38,897 nt of DNA from Fulvivirga sp. (GTDB lineage: Bacteria; Bacteroidota; Bacteroidia; Cytophagales; Cyclobacteriaceae): assembly GCA_028280565.1 (NCBI GenBank), contig JANQLQ010000270.1, forward strand, positions 1-38,897. Direction: 5' to 3'. A program made the translations under genes and the position numbers. The notes below the pieces were generated by a model that was not told the origin of the DNA, searched no databases, and saw only the letters and a list, made by a program, of their open reading frames with translations. Shown here one piece after another: positions 1 to 8,115 of this stretch. How positions within the stretch are numbered: the first letter of the stretch is position 1; each line of letters opens with the position of its first letter.

Positions 1-349
1 CCAACCCCTATGGCCTGCTTACCCACATGCCTCAAATGTGCCGCGCTGTTCCTGGATGTCTCCCCTCCACACGCCATTTGAATTTTCAATGGTGCCCTAA
101 GGTTGAGCAAGGTGAGTTTCAACCTTTTAACGTGAGCTCAATATAATAATTAAAGAGCAAAGAAGATCCCTTCGTGATTAGTGCCTCGGTGGCCGAGGAA
201 GCTTCGCCACCAAGGCACAAATGCACTAAGGTTCACCAAGCGTACTCGTCGAAACTACCCGAGATAACATCAAACTGGTTAATAGTTATCGAGTTCGGGT
301 TTTACTAAATTCAACGGTTTGATTGAATGTTATCCCAGGGTAAAACGGG
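1..349. other. Intergenic region with a dispersed repeat and two inverted repeats
   Basis: No credible gene is seen here. Bases 21-100 are a copy of a dispersed repeat that recurs at 13716-13762 and 29424-29485. Bases 181-217 form a hairpin with 12-bp arms and one mismatch (GTGCCTCGGTGG paired with CCACCAAGGCAC). Bases 263-275 and 317-334 are an imperfect inverted repeat (GATAACATCAAAC against GTTTGAT-tga-ATGTTATC). That last structure lies just downstream of the minus-strand epimerase gene and could end its transcript, although there is no clear T-tract. Confidence 0.6.
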
Positions 350-1414
350 TCATACTTTATTCTCAACCATCAGCCTCTTTTCCCAAGCCTCGTAGATCTC
401 TTCGAAAGTAGTCGTTAAAGATTTGGTGATGTCCCAGCCCGGGTAGTGCGATTTGATTTTAGATAAATTCGAGATGTAGCAAATGTGGTCTCCCTCGCGG
501 TTAGTTTCCGAGTAGGTGTACCGCATGGGTTTACCCGAAATATTTTCTATAAGCTGGAAGGCCTCCAGGATGGAAATAGAGTTATCACGTCCCCCGCCCA
601 AGTTATATACCTCGGCCATGCGCGGGCTTTCGATAAAGCGTTCGATAAAACTTAATACATCATACGCGTGGATGTTATCACGCACCTGTTTACCCTTATA
701 GCCGAAGATGGTATATTCACGGTTTTCAAGATTGCACTTGATCAAATAGCTGAGAAATCCATGTAGCTCCACCCCGGAATGATTTGGCCCGGTAAGGCAT
801 CCCCCGCGAAGGCAGCAGGTAGGGATTTGGAAATAACGCCCGTACTCCTGTACCAAGATGTCCGCCGCCACTTTAGAGGCTCCAAATAGGGAGTGCTTGG
901 ACTGGTCAATTGTAAAATTCTCCTCTATGCCATCGGCAAATGATGCGTCCACATAATCGAAGCGCGTTTCTTTTTCTACCAGGTCCAAGTTGTTTGGCGC
1001 ATCTCCGTAAACTTTATTCGTAGATAGGTGCACAAATATGGTATCCCTTGAAGTTAGGCGTATGCCTTCCAGTAAGTTTAAGGTACCGTTAGCGTTGGTA
1101 TCAAAATCATCAAAGGGCCGCTGGGCTGCCAGGTCGTGGCTGGGCTGTGCCGCGGCATGGACCAGGGCATGGAATTTATGGTTTTCCAAAAAAGCCAGTA
1201 CCGCCTGCCGGTCGCGAATGTCAATATCAAAATGCAAATAATTGCTGTACTTGTTTTTCAATCGATCGCGATTCCAGCGGGTGTTCCCATTCTTGCCAAA
1301 GAAATCTTCCCTCATATTATTATCGATCCCATACACATTCCACCCTTTTTGACAATAGTTTTCAACAATTTCGCTTCCTATAAGACCGTTAGAGCCTGTG
1401 ACTAAGATATTCAT
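350..1414 (-). CDS. NAD-dependent epimerase/dehydratase, CDP-paratose 2-epimerase-like
   Basis: A 354-residue short-chain dehydrogenase/reductase of the extended type, predicted to act in the cytoplasm on a nucleotide sugar and so supply a precursor to the neighbouring glycan locus. The N-terminal Rossmann motif GSNGLIG (residues 7-13) binds NAD(P). The [10 protein letters not shown] and NGNTRWN segments resemble CDP-paratose/CDP-tyvelose 2-epimerases, and STNKVYG (131-137) is the usual Ser/Thr-rich active-site strand. The canonical YxxxK catalytic pair reads F177-x3-K181 (LFGASK), so the usual catalytic tyrosine is phenylalanine. From memory, a subfamily of these proteins shares that change, so the exact reaction is uncertain. 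The ATG at 1414 gives a start directly at the Rossmann strand. The nearest upstream gene on this strand is about 500 bp away, so it is probably transcribed separately from the 1916-6163 operon. Confidence 0.85.
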   Translation of the reverse strand: MNILVTGSNGLIGSEIVENYCQKGWNVYGIDNNMREDFFGKNGNTRWNRDRLKNKYSNYLHFDIDIRDRQAVLAFLENHKFHALVHAAAQPSHDLAAQRPFDDFDTNANGTLNLLEGIRLTSRDTIFVHLSTNKVYGDAPNNLDLVEKETRFDYVDASFADGIEENFTIDQSKHSLFGASKVAADILVQEYGRYFQIPTCCLRGGCLTGPNHSGVELHGFLSYLIKCNLENREYTIFGYKGKQVRDNIHAYDVLSFIERFIESPRMAEVYNLGGGRDNSISILEAFQLIENISGKPMRYTYSETNREGDHICYISNLSKIKSHYPGWDITKSLTTTFEEIYEAWEKRLMVENKV

Positions 1415-1915
1415 GATCAGTTTTGGATATTGGTCATTTACAATTAGTTAGAGTAATTTAAAATAGTTAAAAAGGTCTACCTGGAGGGGTCGTAAATGTT
1501 ATGTTTGGGTGATCATTAAGTGCCGGAAATAAGCCCTTGTTTTCCAAACATTTAATAAATATTTAATGGCTTGGGTTTGAAATAAATGGACTGTAATACG
1601 GGCCTATTGATGACAGGATTTGGGTGGGTTCACCTTCATTTCCCCAGGGGTGGGTTTAGTATATTACCTTGCTCAAAAATGAAAAAACAGGCCGTTATAC
1701 GAAGCGGTTTCTTGTGCCGGGTATGTGTGTGAATTGAGATGAAACCAAAGCATTTATGATGTGATTTTTCACAATTGTATGGGTGTGTTCGTAACGATGA
1801 GCGCTCTTGTTCTTGTGGTAAAAACGTGCGTTACAAACGTACTGCCCGGGTGTCCTCGTTACAAACGAGGACAAGTAATAGGACAGCAATAAAAACAAAT
1901 TATTTGGCCCGGTCT
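1415..1915. other. Intergenic region with a short perfect hairpin
   Basis: No convincing gene. A 67-codon minus-strand reading frame at 1695-1898 has no recognisable features and overlaps a hairpin, so it was not called. The region contains the perfect stem-loop at 1851-1873, otherwise nothing that I can identify. Confidence 0.5.
1851..1873. repeat. Perfect 10-bp stem with 3-nt loop
   Basis: TGTCCTCGTT, loop ACA, then AACGAGGACA. It lies just beyond the 3' end of the GT4 gene (stop at 1916) on the minus strand. It could act as a transcript end, although no T-tract follows. It resembles the short-loop hairpins at 29558-29606. Confidence 0.55.
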
Positions 1916-3052
1916 TTAAACCTTACTTGTTAGGATCTCCTTCAACGTCTGGCCTGCCGAATGCCAGTTTAGCCTTTCTTCGTATTGTTTTAAGGTGTTT
2001 TCTACGAGGGTTTTATACTGCCCCGGGTCGTTGTAGACGTCAATGATTTTATTGGCATACAAGGATACATCTGCATTGACGTCAAATGTAAAGCCGTTCA
2101 GTCCCTCTTGGATGGCTGAAGTTATGCCCCCTACATTGGTCGTGATGCAGGGTAGGCCATAGGCGCAGGATTCCGCCAGGACCACGGGTACACAATCTGC
2201 TCTTGTGGGCAAAAGGAAAAAATGCGAGGATTCGAAAAGCGACTTTAACTTAGCGAGGTCACCGGGATTTGATTTGTTTAAAAACCCATGTGAAAAAACC
2301 ATTGGCCCCGTCTTTTGTGGGGGTTGACAGCCTGCGATGTGCAGTTCGCAAGCATGTCCCTTTTCGTTGATGTATTCGGCAATTTCAAGCACTTTATCTC
2401 CCCCTTTACGATACCAATCCACCGCGATAAATAGTAATTTGATCTTGCCGGCTTCTTTTGCCTCTAACACTTTTTCGGCAGGGGTCGGGTAGCCTGCCGA
2501 GGGAATGTTTGCGCCAAAGGGGACCACTTTTATTTTGGCAGGTGTAACCTCGTAATGATCTGTTGCCGTTTTCGCGGCCCATTCGGATGAATACACAACA
2601 TACTTGCACTTATCCAGTGCCAGCTGCTCCATTTGATTTCCCATACGGAGGGTCTGCTTCGAGAAATTACTGAAATCCGGGTAGAAATCGATCATCCCGG
2701 CAAAAGTTGCGTCGGTCCAGAATACCATGGGTTTGTCCACGCTTAGATAGGCTAAGGGAATTGAGCTAGGGCTGAATACGAGGTCGTATTCCGTGCTGCC
2801 TAGCCGGTTTTCAAGCTGCCGGGCATAATTTTTGACAATAACTGGCTCCCGGTCTTTCAGGTAGTTTTTGCCGAAAATGAACTTCAGGATAAGCTTTTTT
2901 GCGCTAAAAAGCAGGTTGAATTTATTTTTGAGCCCCCCGATAACCTCTACCTCGAATCCCGCTTGTATCAATGCATGGTACATGTAATGCCCGGAACCGG
3001 ACCACGCATTGGGGTCCGTGGCATCATAGGTAGTAACGTACGCTATTTTCAT
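1916..3052 (-). CDS. Glycosyltransferase family 4 protein
   Basis: A 378-residue GT-B fold glycosyltransferase, expected to transfer a sugar from a nucleotide sugar onto a lipid-linked glycan at the inner face of the cytoplasmic membrane. The N-terminus MKIAYVTTYDATDP with a following GSGHYM is the typical acceptor-side Rossmann start. The C-terminal donor domain contains KVVPFGANIP, KLLFIAVDWYRKGGD and the GT4 signature VVLAESCAYGLPCITTNVGG. I chose the ATG at 3052, since an upstream in-frame codon at 3115 would add 21 residues without family character and overlap the preceding gene. It begins 1 bp after the stop of the GT2 gene and is the last gene of the flippase-sulfotransferase-GT2-GT4 operon. 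The sugar transferred cannot be told from sequence. Confidence 0.9.
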   Translation of the reverse strand: MKIAYVTTYDATDPNAWSGSGHYMYHALIQAGFEVEVIGGLKNKFNLLFSAKKLILKFIFGKNYLKDREPVIVKNYARQLENRLGSTEYDLVFSPSSIPLAYLSVDKPMVFWTDATFAGMIDFYPDFSNFSKQTLRMGNQMEQLALDKCKYVVYSSEWAAKTATDHYEVTPAKIKVVPFGANIPSAGYPTPAEKVLEAKEAGKIKLLFIAVDWYRKGGDKVLEIAEYINEKGHACELHIAGCQPPQKTGPMVFSHGFLNKSNPGDLAKLKSLFESSHFFLLPTRADCVPVVLAESCAYGLPCITTNVGGITSAIQEGLNGFTFDVNADVSLYANKIIDVYNDPGQYKTLVENTLKQYEERLNWHSAGQTLKEILTSKV

Positions 3053-3053
3053 T

Positions 3054-3854
3054 TTAAGGCGCTTTTTTTTGTAAAGAGGAGGACAAAACCAAAAAGCGGC
3101 GGGTAGGTTTCGCAATTATACTCATCGCTAGCTGGTACATGAAGCTTGTAAACCCGTTAAAACCTAGGTTTAACCCGGTATTTTTATTGATAATGTATAT
3201 GCTTTCGTAAATATCTTTTTTGCTTAACTCTTTCGACGACTTGGTCTTGTTGGTTTCGTGTCGCCGGAAATAGGCAAAATAGTCATCTACATACTTGAAT
3301 TTATATCCTGCATACAACAGCCGGGTGAAGAAATCTTTATCCATGGAATAGTGGAGGTTTTTATCGATTAGGTGATTGTTCTTGATGATTTCGCTCCGAA
3401 AAAAGAACGAGGTGGATTGTATGAACGTGTAGAGGAGGGAGAGCCATCTCAGCGGCCTGTGCGATCTTAGGTTCCTGATGTGCTGGTTATCCTTATCAAC
3501 GAACGTAATGTTGGAGTAAATAGCGTCTATCCCCTGGTCGCCAAAGATCTCGTTCACTTTTTGGAAGGTGCCTGGGCAGTAGAGGTCGTCTGCATTCAGC
3601 CAGCCGATCACCTCCCCCGTGGCCTTGAGAAACCCCTTATTCAAGGCATCGCTTTGGCCCTCATCGGGTTCGGAATAAAACTTAACATGGGGGTATTTTG
3701 CCACAACTTCCAGTGTCTCGTCGGTGGAGCAGTTGTCATAAATGATGTGCTCAAAATTATCATACCCTTGGTCCAAGACACTTCGTATCGCATTTTCAAT
3801 GTACCTCCCCTGGTTGAAGGAAGGCGTGACAATCGATATTTTCAATGTTGACAT
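3054..3854 (-). CDS. Glycosyltransferase family 2 protein
   Basis: A 266-residue GT-A fold transferase. The N-terminus KISIVTPSFNQGRYIENAIR with the SVLDQGY segment is the classical GT2 start, DNCSTDET (about 41-48) belongs to the nucleotide-binding region, and GWLNADD (about 84-90) holds the metal-binding acidic motif. YSNITFVDKDNQ and the later FFFRSEI/MDKDFFTRL segments fit the acceptor side. No transmembrane segment is obvious, so it probably acts at the cytoplasmic face of the membrane. It follows the sulfotransferase stop by 3 bp and precedes the GT4 start by 1 bp, showing a tight operon. Donor and acceptor sugars are unknown. Confidence 0.92.
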   Translation of the reverse strand: MSTLKISIVTPSFNQGRYIENAIRSVLDQGYDNFEHIIYDNCSTDETLEVVAKYPHVKFYSEPDEGQSDALNKGFLKATGEVIGWLNADDLYCPGTFQKVNEIFGDQGIDAIYSNITFVDKDNQHIRNLRSHRPLRWLSLLYTFIQSTSFFFRSEIIKNNHLIDKNLHYSMDKDFFTRLLYAGYKFKYVDDYFAYFRRHETNKTKSSKELSKKDIYESIYIINKNTGLNLGFNGFTSFMYQLAMSIIAKPTRRFLVLSSSLQKKAP

Positions 3855-3857
3855 TTT

Positions 3858-4826
3858 CTAATTTATTATTGAGTCTTTTATCCACTTCCTGTTCCTTTTG
3901 CGATAAAGGTTGAGATGATATCGCTTGATCAATTTCGACCGGGTGAGCTTGTATTGGTTGTATATCATAGCCCTGGACAAGCGCCAACTTTTTTTGGGGA
4001 TACTGTTAAGCAGTTCCTCTTTATTGTACCCATACGTGGCCAGTTCGCCTGCGTCGATCTCTTCCAGTGTGCGGGTGATGTATTTTTTTATTACCCCGTC
4101 GGTGATCATAGTATGCCATTTCGTGGAGGAATTTGCGGACACCTCGTTGCTCATGATCCCTACCTTATCTCCAAATTTGCTGTGGTTGATCTTATCGTTT
4201 AAAGAGCGGAATAGTCCCGGCTCAAATTCTAGCCCCAGGTAATCCATGATCTTTCCTAGGGTATGATCTTTATTATGAACAATATCATCGTAATCCACCG
4301 TGATGGAACGATGCTGCAAAGAAATCATCCCCTGCGCTATATTTTGAAACCCTTTCTTGAGATCGATCTCATAAAAATGCATGTCTTTGAGGGCGAAAGT
4401 AGAGATCATAGACGCAATGGTCTGGATAGGGTTTCTAACCAAGAAAATAAATTTGGCTTCGGGAAAGGCTTCAGATAATTCTTTGATGATCAAATGATAG
4501 CGCGGGGTTTTGTCTAGGAAGTATACGGCCCCCGGGTCGCTTTGCTTTTGATAGATGGAGATGGCAAAATCATGTATCGACGAATAATAATCCTCCAGGC
4601 CATTGGGAAGCTGCTCGATGAACTCTTTCATGGCATAGTAAGTGTCCCGTTGATTGTACTCGCTTAACAATCCCTGCGACCGGAGCACATACATTTGAGG
4701 TAACAAAAACCACGGTTCTGCCAGCGAGGATATCTTGGGGTGATTCATAAGGATCCGCTGCAGCATGGTCGACCCAGAGCGAGGCAACGAGATCAAAAAA
4801 ACCGGTACTATACCTTTTTTATCCAT
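3858..4826 (-). CDS. Sulfotransferase family protein
   Basis: A 322-residue PAPS-dependent sulfotransferase. The 5'-phosphosulfate-binding loop is visible as LPRSGSTML (residues 14-22), and the 3'-phosphate-binding segment as LVRNPIQTIASMIS (about residue 130). LDKTPRYHL lies between them, where these enzymes often have a conserved lysine. The likely reaction is transfer of sulfate from PAPS to a hydroxyl or amino group of a carbohydrate. Because it sits between a flippase gene (11 bp upstream) and GT genes (3 bp downstream), the expected acceptor is the glycan made by this operon. No PAPS-synthesis genes are in the window, so these must lie elsewhere. A second, divergent sulfotransferase is encoded at 16625-17365. 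Confidence 0.9.
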   Translation of the reverse strand: MDKKGIVPVFLISLPRSGSTMLQRILMNHPKISSLAEPWFLLPQMYVLRSQGLLSEYNQRDTYYAMKEFIEQLPNGLEDYYSSIHDFAISIYQKQSDPGAVYFLDKTPRYHLIIKELSEAFPEAKFIFLVRNPIQTIASMISTFALKDMHFYEIDLKKGFQNIAQGMISLQHRSITVDYDDIVHNKDHTLGKIMDYLGLEFEPGLFRSLNDKINHSKFGDKVGIMSNEVSANSSTKWHTMITDGVIKKYITRTLEEIDAGELATYGYNKEELLNSIPKKSWRLSRAMIYNQYKLTRSKLIKRYHLNLYRKRNRKWIKDSIIN

Positions 4827-4837
4827 GATCCTTTGAA

Positions 4838-6163
4838 TTAGAAAAACTTGAACGCCTTAAATTGCATGAGCAGGAGCTGCCGGGTTTTGGCGGAATACAA
4901 GTTGCCAATAACATTGACAATGACCTGCGAGACTAATGTGGCAATTGCCGCGCCATTGATACCATAGCGGGGGATCAACAGGAGGTTTAAAAGAATGTTA
5001 CAAACGGCGCCCACGAAGGACCTGAGAAGGAGTAGTTTTTGCAGGTCTTCGGCAATATACCACTGGGAGCCGGCAATACCCATGTAAACAAATACCAACG
5101 ACCATACCTGTATCTGCAAAGCAGGCACCGAGGGTAAGAATTCACTGCCGAACAAAATGTTCACGAGCGGCTTGCTGATCAAAAAAACGAAAAGTGAAAT
5201 AGTTATGCTGATCGCCGCCAGCAGCTTGAGCAAATTCTGCATGCGAGAACGGTACAGCTCCTCGTTATGATTTTTGGCATTCAATATAGCGGGAAACAAT
5301 GAGCTACAGATCGTAGCCCCTACGAAAAACCATACGTTTGTAAATTTAACGGAAACCGAGTAATGCCCGACAGCGGAGGCATCTATCATATATTTGATCA
5401 TGACCTGGTCAATTTCCATGTAGACCAGCACCACAAAATTAGAGAGCAGGAGCGGCCAAGCGTCTTTAACCAAGCCTTTGCCGTAGTTTACGTTGAATCT
5501 AAACTGCCAGAGCCTATGCCCACTTCTTTTGTGTAAGACATAGATCAGCCCCATGGTGCCAACGAAAGCCTCAAACAAGCCGACATAAGCGAAGTATATC
5601 ACGGGCAGGCCAAGGTATATCAGCAAAAATTTGATAAGCGAGGTTATGATGATCTTCACCAATGCCACCCGGGAGGTGAACCTTGATTTCACCTGGCTCT
5701 GAAAATAGAACCGGATGACTGAAAAGGCATCAAAAAAAGTGACCAGGACAAAGATAAGGGTAAGCTGGTAGCTGAGCGGTTCACGAATGGCCAGGTTACC
5801 GAACGTTGAAAAGATTAAGATACTTAAGCCTGAGGCCAGCACCTTCAGCGCCAGGCCGGTGCCTAAGATCAATTCATAGTTGAGCTTTTTTTTGATAAGA
5901 TCCTTGACCAAGATCTTTTCTAGTCCCAACGTACAAAAGACCACGAAAACATTGGCGATGCTTTTGGCAAAATTTAATAATCCCAAATCCGATGGACCCA
6001 AATACCGGGCAACAAAAATGCCGATCACAAACGAAATGGCAAGGTTGGCCACATTGTCCACCATCAGCCAGGACGTATTGTTGAAATACTTAACAAAACC
6101 TTCTGATTTTATTAGCTTGAAAAGCTTTTCCCTATGGCTGGTAATGGTAGATATCAAATTCAA
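4838..6163 (-). CDS. Oligosaccharide flippase family protein (Wzx-like)
   Basis: A 441-residue polytopic membrane protein with about 12-14 hydrophobic segments, typical in length and pattern for the MOP/MATE-superfamily polysaccharide exporters. It would flip undecaprenyl-diphosphate-linked repeat units from the cytoplasmic to the periplasmic face. The N-terminal region NTSWLMVDNVANLAISFVIG with the following ARYLGPSDLGLLNFAKS is characteristic of Wzx/RfbX proteins, as is the C-terminal LIPRYGINGAAIATLVSQ segment. It is the first gene of a four-gene minus-strand operon and is divergent from the pyruvyltransferase gene at 6417. Its presence points to a Wzx/Wzy-type pathway, although no Wzy-like polymerase was recognised here. 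Confidence 0.9.
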   Translation of the reverse strand: MNLISTITSHREKLFKLIKSEGFVKYFNNTSWLMVDNVANLAISFVIGIFVARYLGPSDLGLLNFAKSIANVFVVFCTLGLEKILVKDLIKKKLNYELILGTGLALKVLASGLSILIFSTFGNLAIREPLSYQLTLIFVLVTFFDAFSVIRFYFQSQVKSRFTSRVALVKIIITSLIKFLLIYLGLPVIYFAYVGLFEAFVGTMGLIYVLHKRSGHRLWQFRFNVNYGKGLVKDAWPLLLSNFVVLVYMEIDQVMIKYMIDASAVGHYSVSVKFTNVWFFVGATICSSLFPAILNAKNHNEELYRSRMQNLLKLLAAISITISLFVFLISKPLVNILFGSEFLPSVPALQIQVWSLVFVYMGIAGSQWYIAEDLQKLLLLRSFVGAVCNILLNLLLIPRYGINGAAIATLVSQVIVNVIGNLYSAKTRQLLLMQFKAFKFF

Positions 6164-6416
6164 AATTTGATCGATCAGTTTGGAAGGACCTACTTATTTG
6201 ATCCCTGTTTCTACTACTGGTTAGCGCTTATGTACTTGGTTTAAAGCTAATTCATCCGGGTGGTAAGTAGTGAAGGTCAATATGAAATTTTCATTACATG
6301 ATAGTATTAAATATTATAATAATGTTAAGGTTACGCCTATGGATAATAGATTTTTATTAGTATGCGTACATTTCGGCATATAACGATAAAGCCCGGCTTT
6401 TAATGACTTTATACGC

Positions 6417-7610
6417 ATGTATTTGAAACCCAAAAAGAAGGTGGCCTTACTCGGGGAATGGAATACTGAAAACCTTGGCGATCGCGCCATAGGGTGGCAC
6501 GCGGCAAAATATTTTTTAGATTCGAATTTCGAGGTGAAGCTCATTGGCTTGGGTAGCCTTCAGCACCTTTACGATATTGCAGACGTACACCAATTGTCCG
6601 AAGCATTACACCAAGATCGGCCAGTAGGTGGGCATAGATCTCGATCCTATAAGTTCTTAAATACAGATATACGCAAAACCTATATCGTGGGGATAGGGCT
6701 CAGGTATTTTCGAAATCGGTACAGGATCAATACGATCAAGGGGCATTTGAGGCAGTGCGACCTGGTCATGGTAGGGGGAGGGGCCCTGCTGGAAGATAAC
6801 AAACTTCACTTTCCCATGTCTCTTCACTTTGTGAACAAAGTGTCAGCAAAGTACAAGGTCCCCGTGATTTGCCTGGGATGTAGCTCTGCGCAGGGCGCCT
6901 CATGGTTGGGACGCAAGATCTTGAGAAATTTTGTAGCCAGCTCAGAGCTGGTCGCCGTAAGGGATGCCTTTACGCAGGAGTTTTTGAAAAAGCTGGCGCC
7001 GGCTAAAGAGATTGGCCTTTTTGGGGATTTTGCCATGGAGCTTAGTCAAAAAGCACAGGAGAATGGTTCAAAACCCTATACCTGCGTTGCCATCAATTTC
7101 ATGCATCTACTGAATAAAGAGCAGGTCAAACACACGAATTATGAGCGGGTGGTGCGTAAAATGATCCGGGAAATGCTACAGGCCCACGAAGATATCCGTG
7201 TCACACTCTTTACTACCGGTGATGCCAATGACAACCAGGCCGTGCAAAGCCTGTATACGGAATTTCAACCTGACCCTAACGTCAACGTGCTTATGCCGGG
7301 TAATTTGGTAGAGCTGGAGCAGCTGTATCAAAAGCATCATTTAGTGATCAGCACCAGGCTCCATGCCAGTATTTTTGCAATGAATGCCGGCGTGCCGGTG
7401 GTGGCCCTTTATGCCTCGCAAAAAATCAAGAACTTTTTCGTATCCGTCGGCCTGCAAGACTATTGTTTTCCTGCCTTCAATGAAAGCTCCGCCGAGAGCA
7501 TCGTATCGCTGGTTAAAAATAACTCCTACCAAGCAGGACTTAAACTTTTCAATCTCGATCGTTTTAAGCAAGCGCGTACGGATGTAGATGACTTGGTCAG
7601 GAAGGAGTAG
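6417..7610 (+). CDS. Polysaccharide pyruvyl transferase family protein
   Basis: A 397-residue protein of the CsaB/WcaK family (polysaccharide pyruvyltransferase). The N-terminal KVALLGEWNTENLGDRAIGW matches the family's first conserved block (GxxxxxNxGD). VMVGGGALLEDN (about 118-129) and the C-terminal HHLVISTRLHASIFAMNAGVPVV segment, with its family-typical STRLHA motif, complete the profile. Members transfer pyruvate from phosphoenolpyruvate to form ketals on glycans, although some relatives in glycan loci have other roles. The start ATG at 6417 precedes the conserved strand by only nine codons. Divergently oriented to the flippase operon with about 250 bp between, so it probably has its own promoter. 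Confidence 0.85.
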   Translation: MYLKPKKKVALLGEWNTENLGDRAIGWHAAKYFLDSNFEVKLIGLGSLQHLYDIADVHQLSEALHQDRPVGGHRSRSYKFLNTDIRKTYIVGIGLRYFRNRYRINTIKGHLRQCDLVMVGGGALLEDNKLHFPMSLHFVNKVSAKYKVPVICLGCSSAQGASWLGRKILRNFVASSELVAVRDAFTQEFLKKLAPAKEIGLFGDFAMELSQKAQENGSKPYTCVAINFMHLLNKEQVKHTNYERVVRKMIREMLQAHEDIRVTLFTTGDANDNQAVQSLYTEFQPDPNVNVLMPGNLVELEQLYQKHHLVISTRLHASIFAMNAGVPVVALYASQKIKNFFVSVGLQDYCFPAFNESSAESIVSLVKNNSYQAGLKLFNLDRFKQARTDVDDLVRKE

Positions 7611-7673
7611 ATAATTTAAAGAGGATTTCACTGGTAATAAGATTTGAAGGGATAACCTCCAATTTAGGTAAGT

Positions 7674-7765
7674 GTCCTTGAAAATTAGCGTTAATAGTAG
7701 AACATTTATTTTGGCAAATTAAGTTATACTTTTAAGATGTTTTGGGTAATGCCAGCCTTGCAGGA
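7674..7765. repeat. Dispersed repeat family F2, copy 1
   Basis: Starts with GTCCTTGAAAATTAG and continues with TTTATTTTGGCA and TTTTGGGTAATGCCAGCC. Copies with the same order of words occur at 29275-29420 and 38684-38832. Diverged, noncoding and intergenic in all three places. Confidence 0.7.
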
Positions 7766-7967
7766 TGAGCGATACGCGAGAACAGGAACCTACTGTGTCG
7801 TTGAACGCGAACCTTTTTCTGCGTGCACTGGGTTTTCGTTTTACGACTTCGCAGATTCCCACGTAGTGATCCCGTTGGGGCTTGTCACGCCCAGCCGAGC
7901 GCACAGGCTGCAAGGAATGACGTTTTTGAGTATGGGTTTTGGATGGATTTAGAACAGGATGTTGATC
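7750..7967. repeat. Dispersed palindromic repeat family F1, copy A
   Basis: Shares long stretches with copy B (13461-13687), such as TGTGTCGTTGAACG, CTGGGTTTTCGTTT, CAGATTCC and GCAAGGAATGACG, and the tail TATGGGTTT-TGGATGGATTTAGAACAGGAT. The left terminal arm (CGTCATTCCTGC in copy B) is missing here, replaced by the end of repeat F2. Confidence 0.75.
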
Positions 7968-8055
7968 ATGCTTCCCATCTGTCTTACTAATTTTCAGCAC
8001 AGCCTAGTCCATCTTGTTTAAAGACAGGCTTCCATGTCTTAAGGTAGATGGGGAA

Positions 8056-8100
8056 ACAAGCCCTGCCCACTTCCGATGAACTGTTCAAGACAGGGCTTGT
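8056..8100 (-). terminator. Terminator-like inverted repeat downstream of the thioester lipoprotein gene
   Basis: Perfect 10-bp arms ACAAGCCCTG (8056-8065) and CAGGGCTTGT (8091-8100) around a 25-base loop. It lies 16 bp beyond the stop of the minus-strand gene 8116-9240, and on that strand is followed by TTTCCCC. The T-tract is weak and the loop long, so this is a tentative call. Confidence 0.45.
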
Positions 8101-8115
8101 GATTCTTTACATGGA

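Larger units (their letters stand above)
7611..8115. other. Intergenic region built from two dispersed repeats and a terminator-like hairpin
   Basis: No gene called. Bases 7674-7765 match repeat family F2 and bases 7750-7967 match family F1, so here the two families are joined head to tail. Short reading frames on both strands are artefacts of these repeats. The right edge contains the inverted repeat 8056-8100. Confidence 0.65.

Noticed and set aside
1695-1898. 67-codon minus-strand reading frame
   Set aside because: It overlaps a perfect hairpin, has no recognisable features, and is downstream of a gene end.
7719-8000. Short reading frames on both strands at 7719-8000 and 13374-13619
   Set aside because: They lie entirely within the F1 repeat, and similar frames recur only because the repeat recurs.
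8041-8100. Riboswitch or attenuator next to the thioester lipoprotein gene
   Set aside because: The inverted repeat is downstream of the gene's stop on the coding strand, so a 3' end structure is the simpler explanation.
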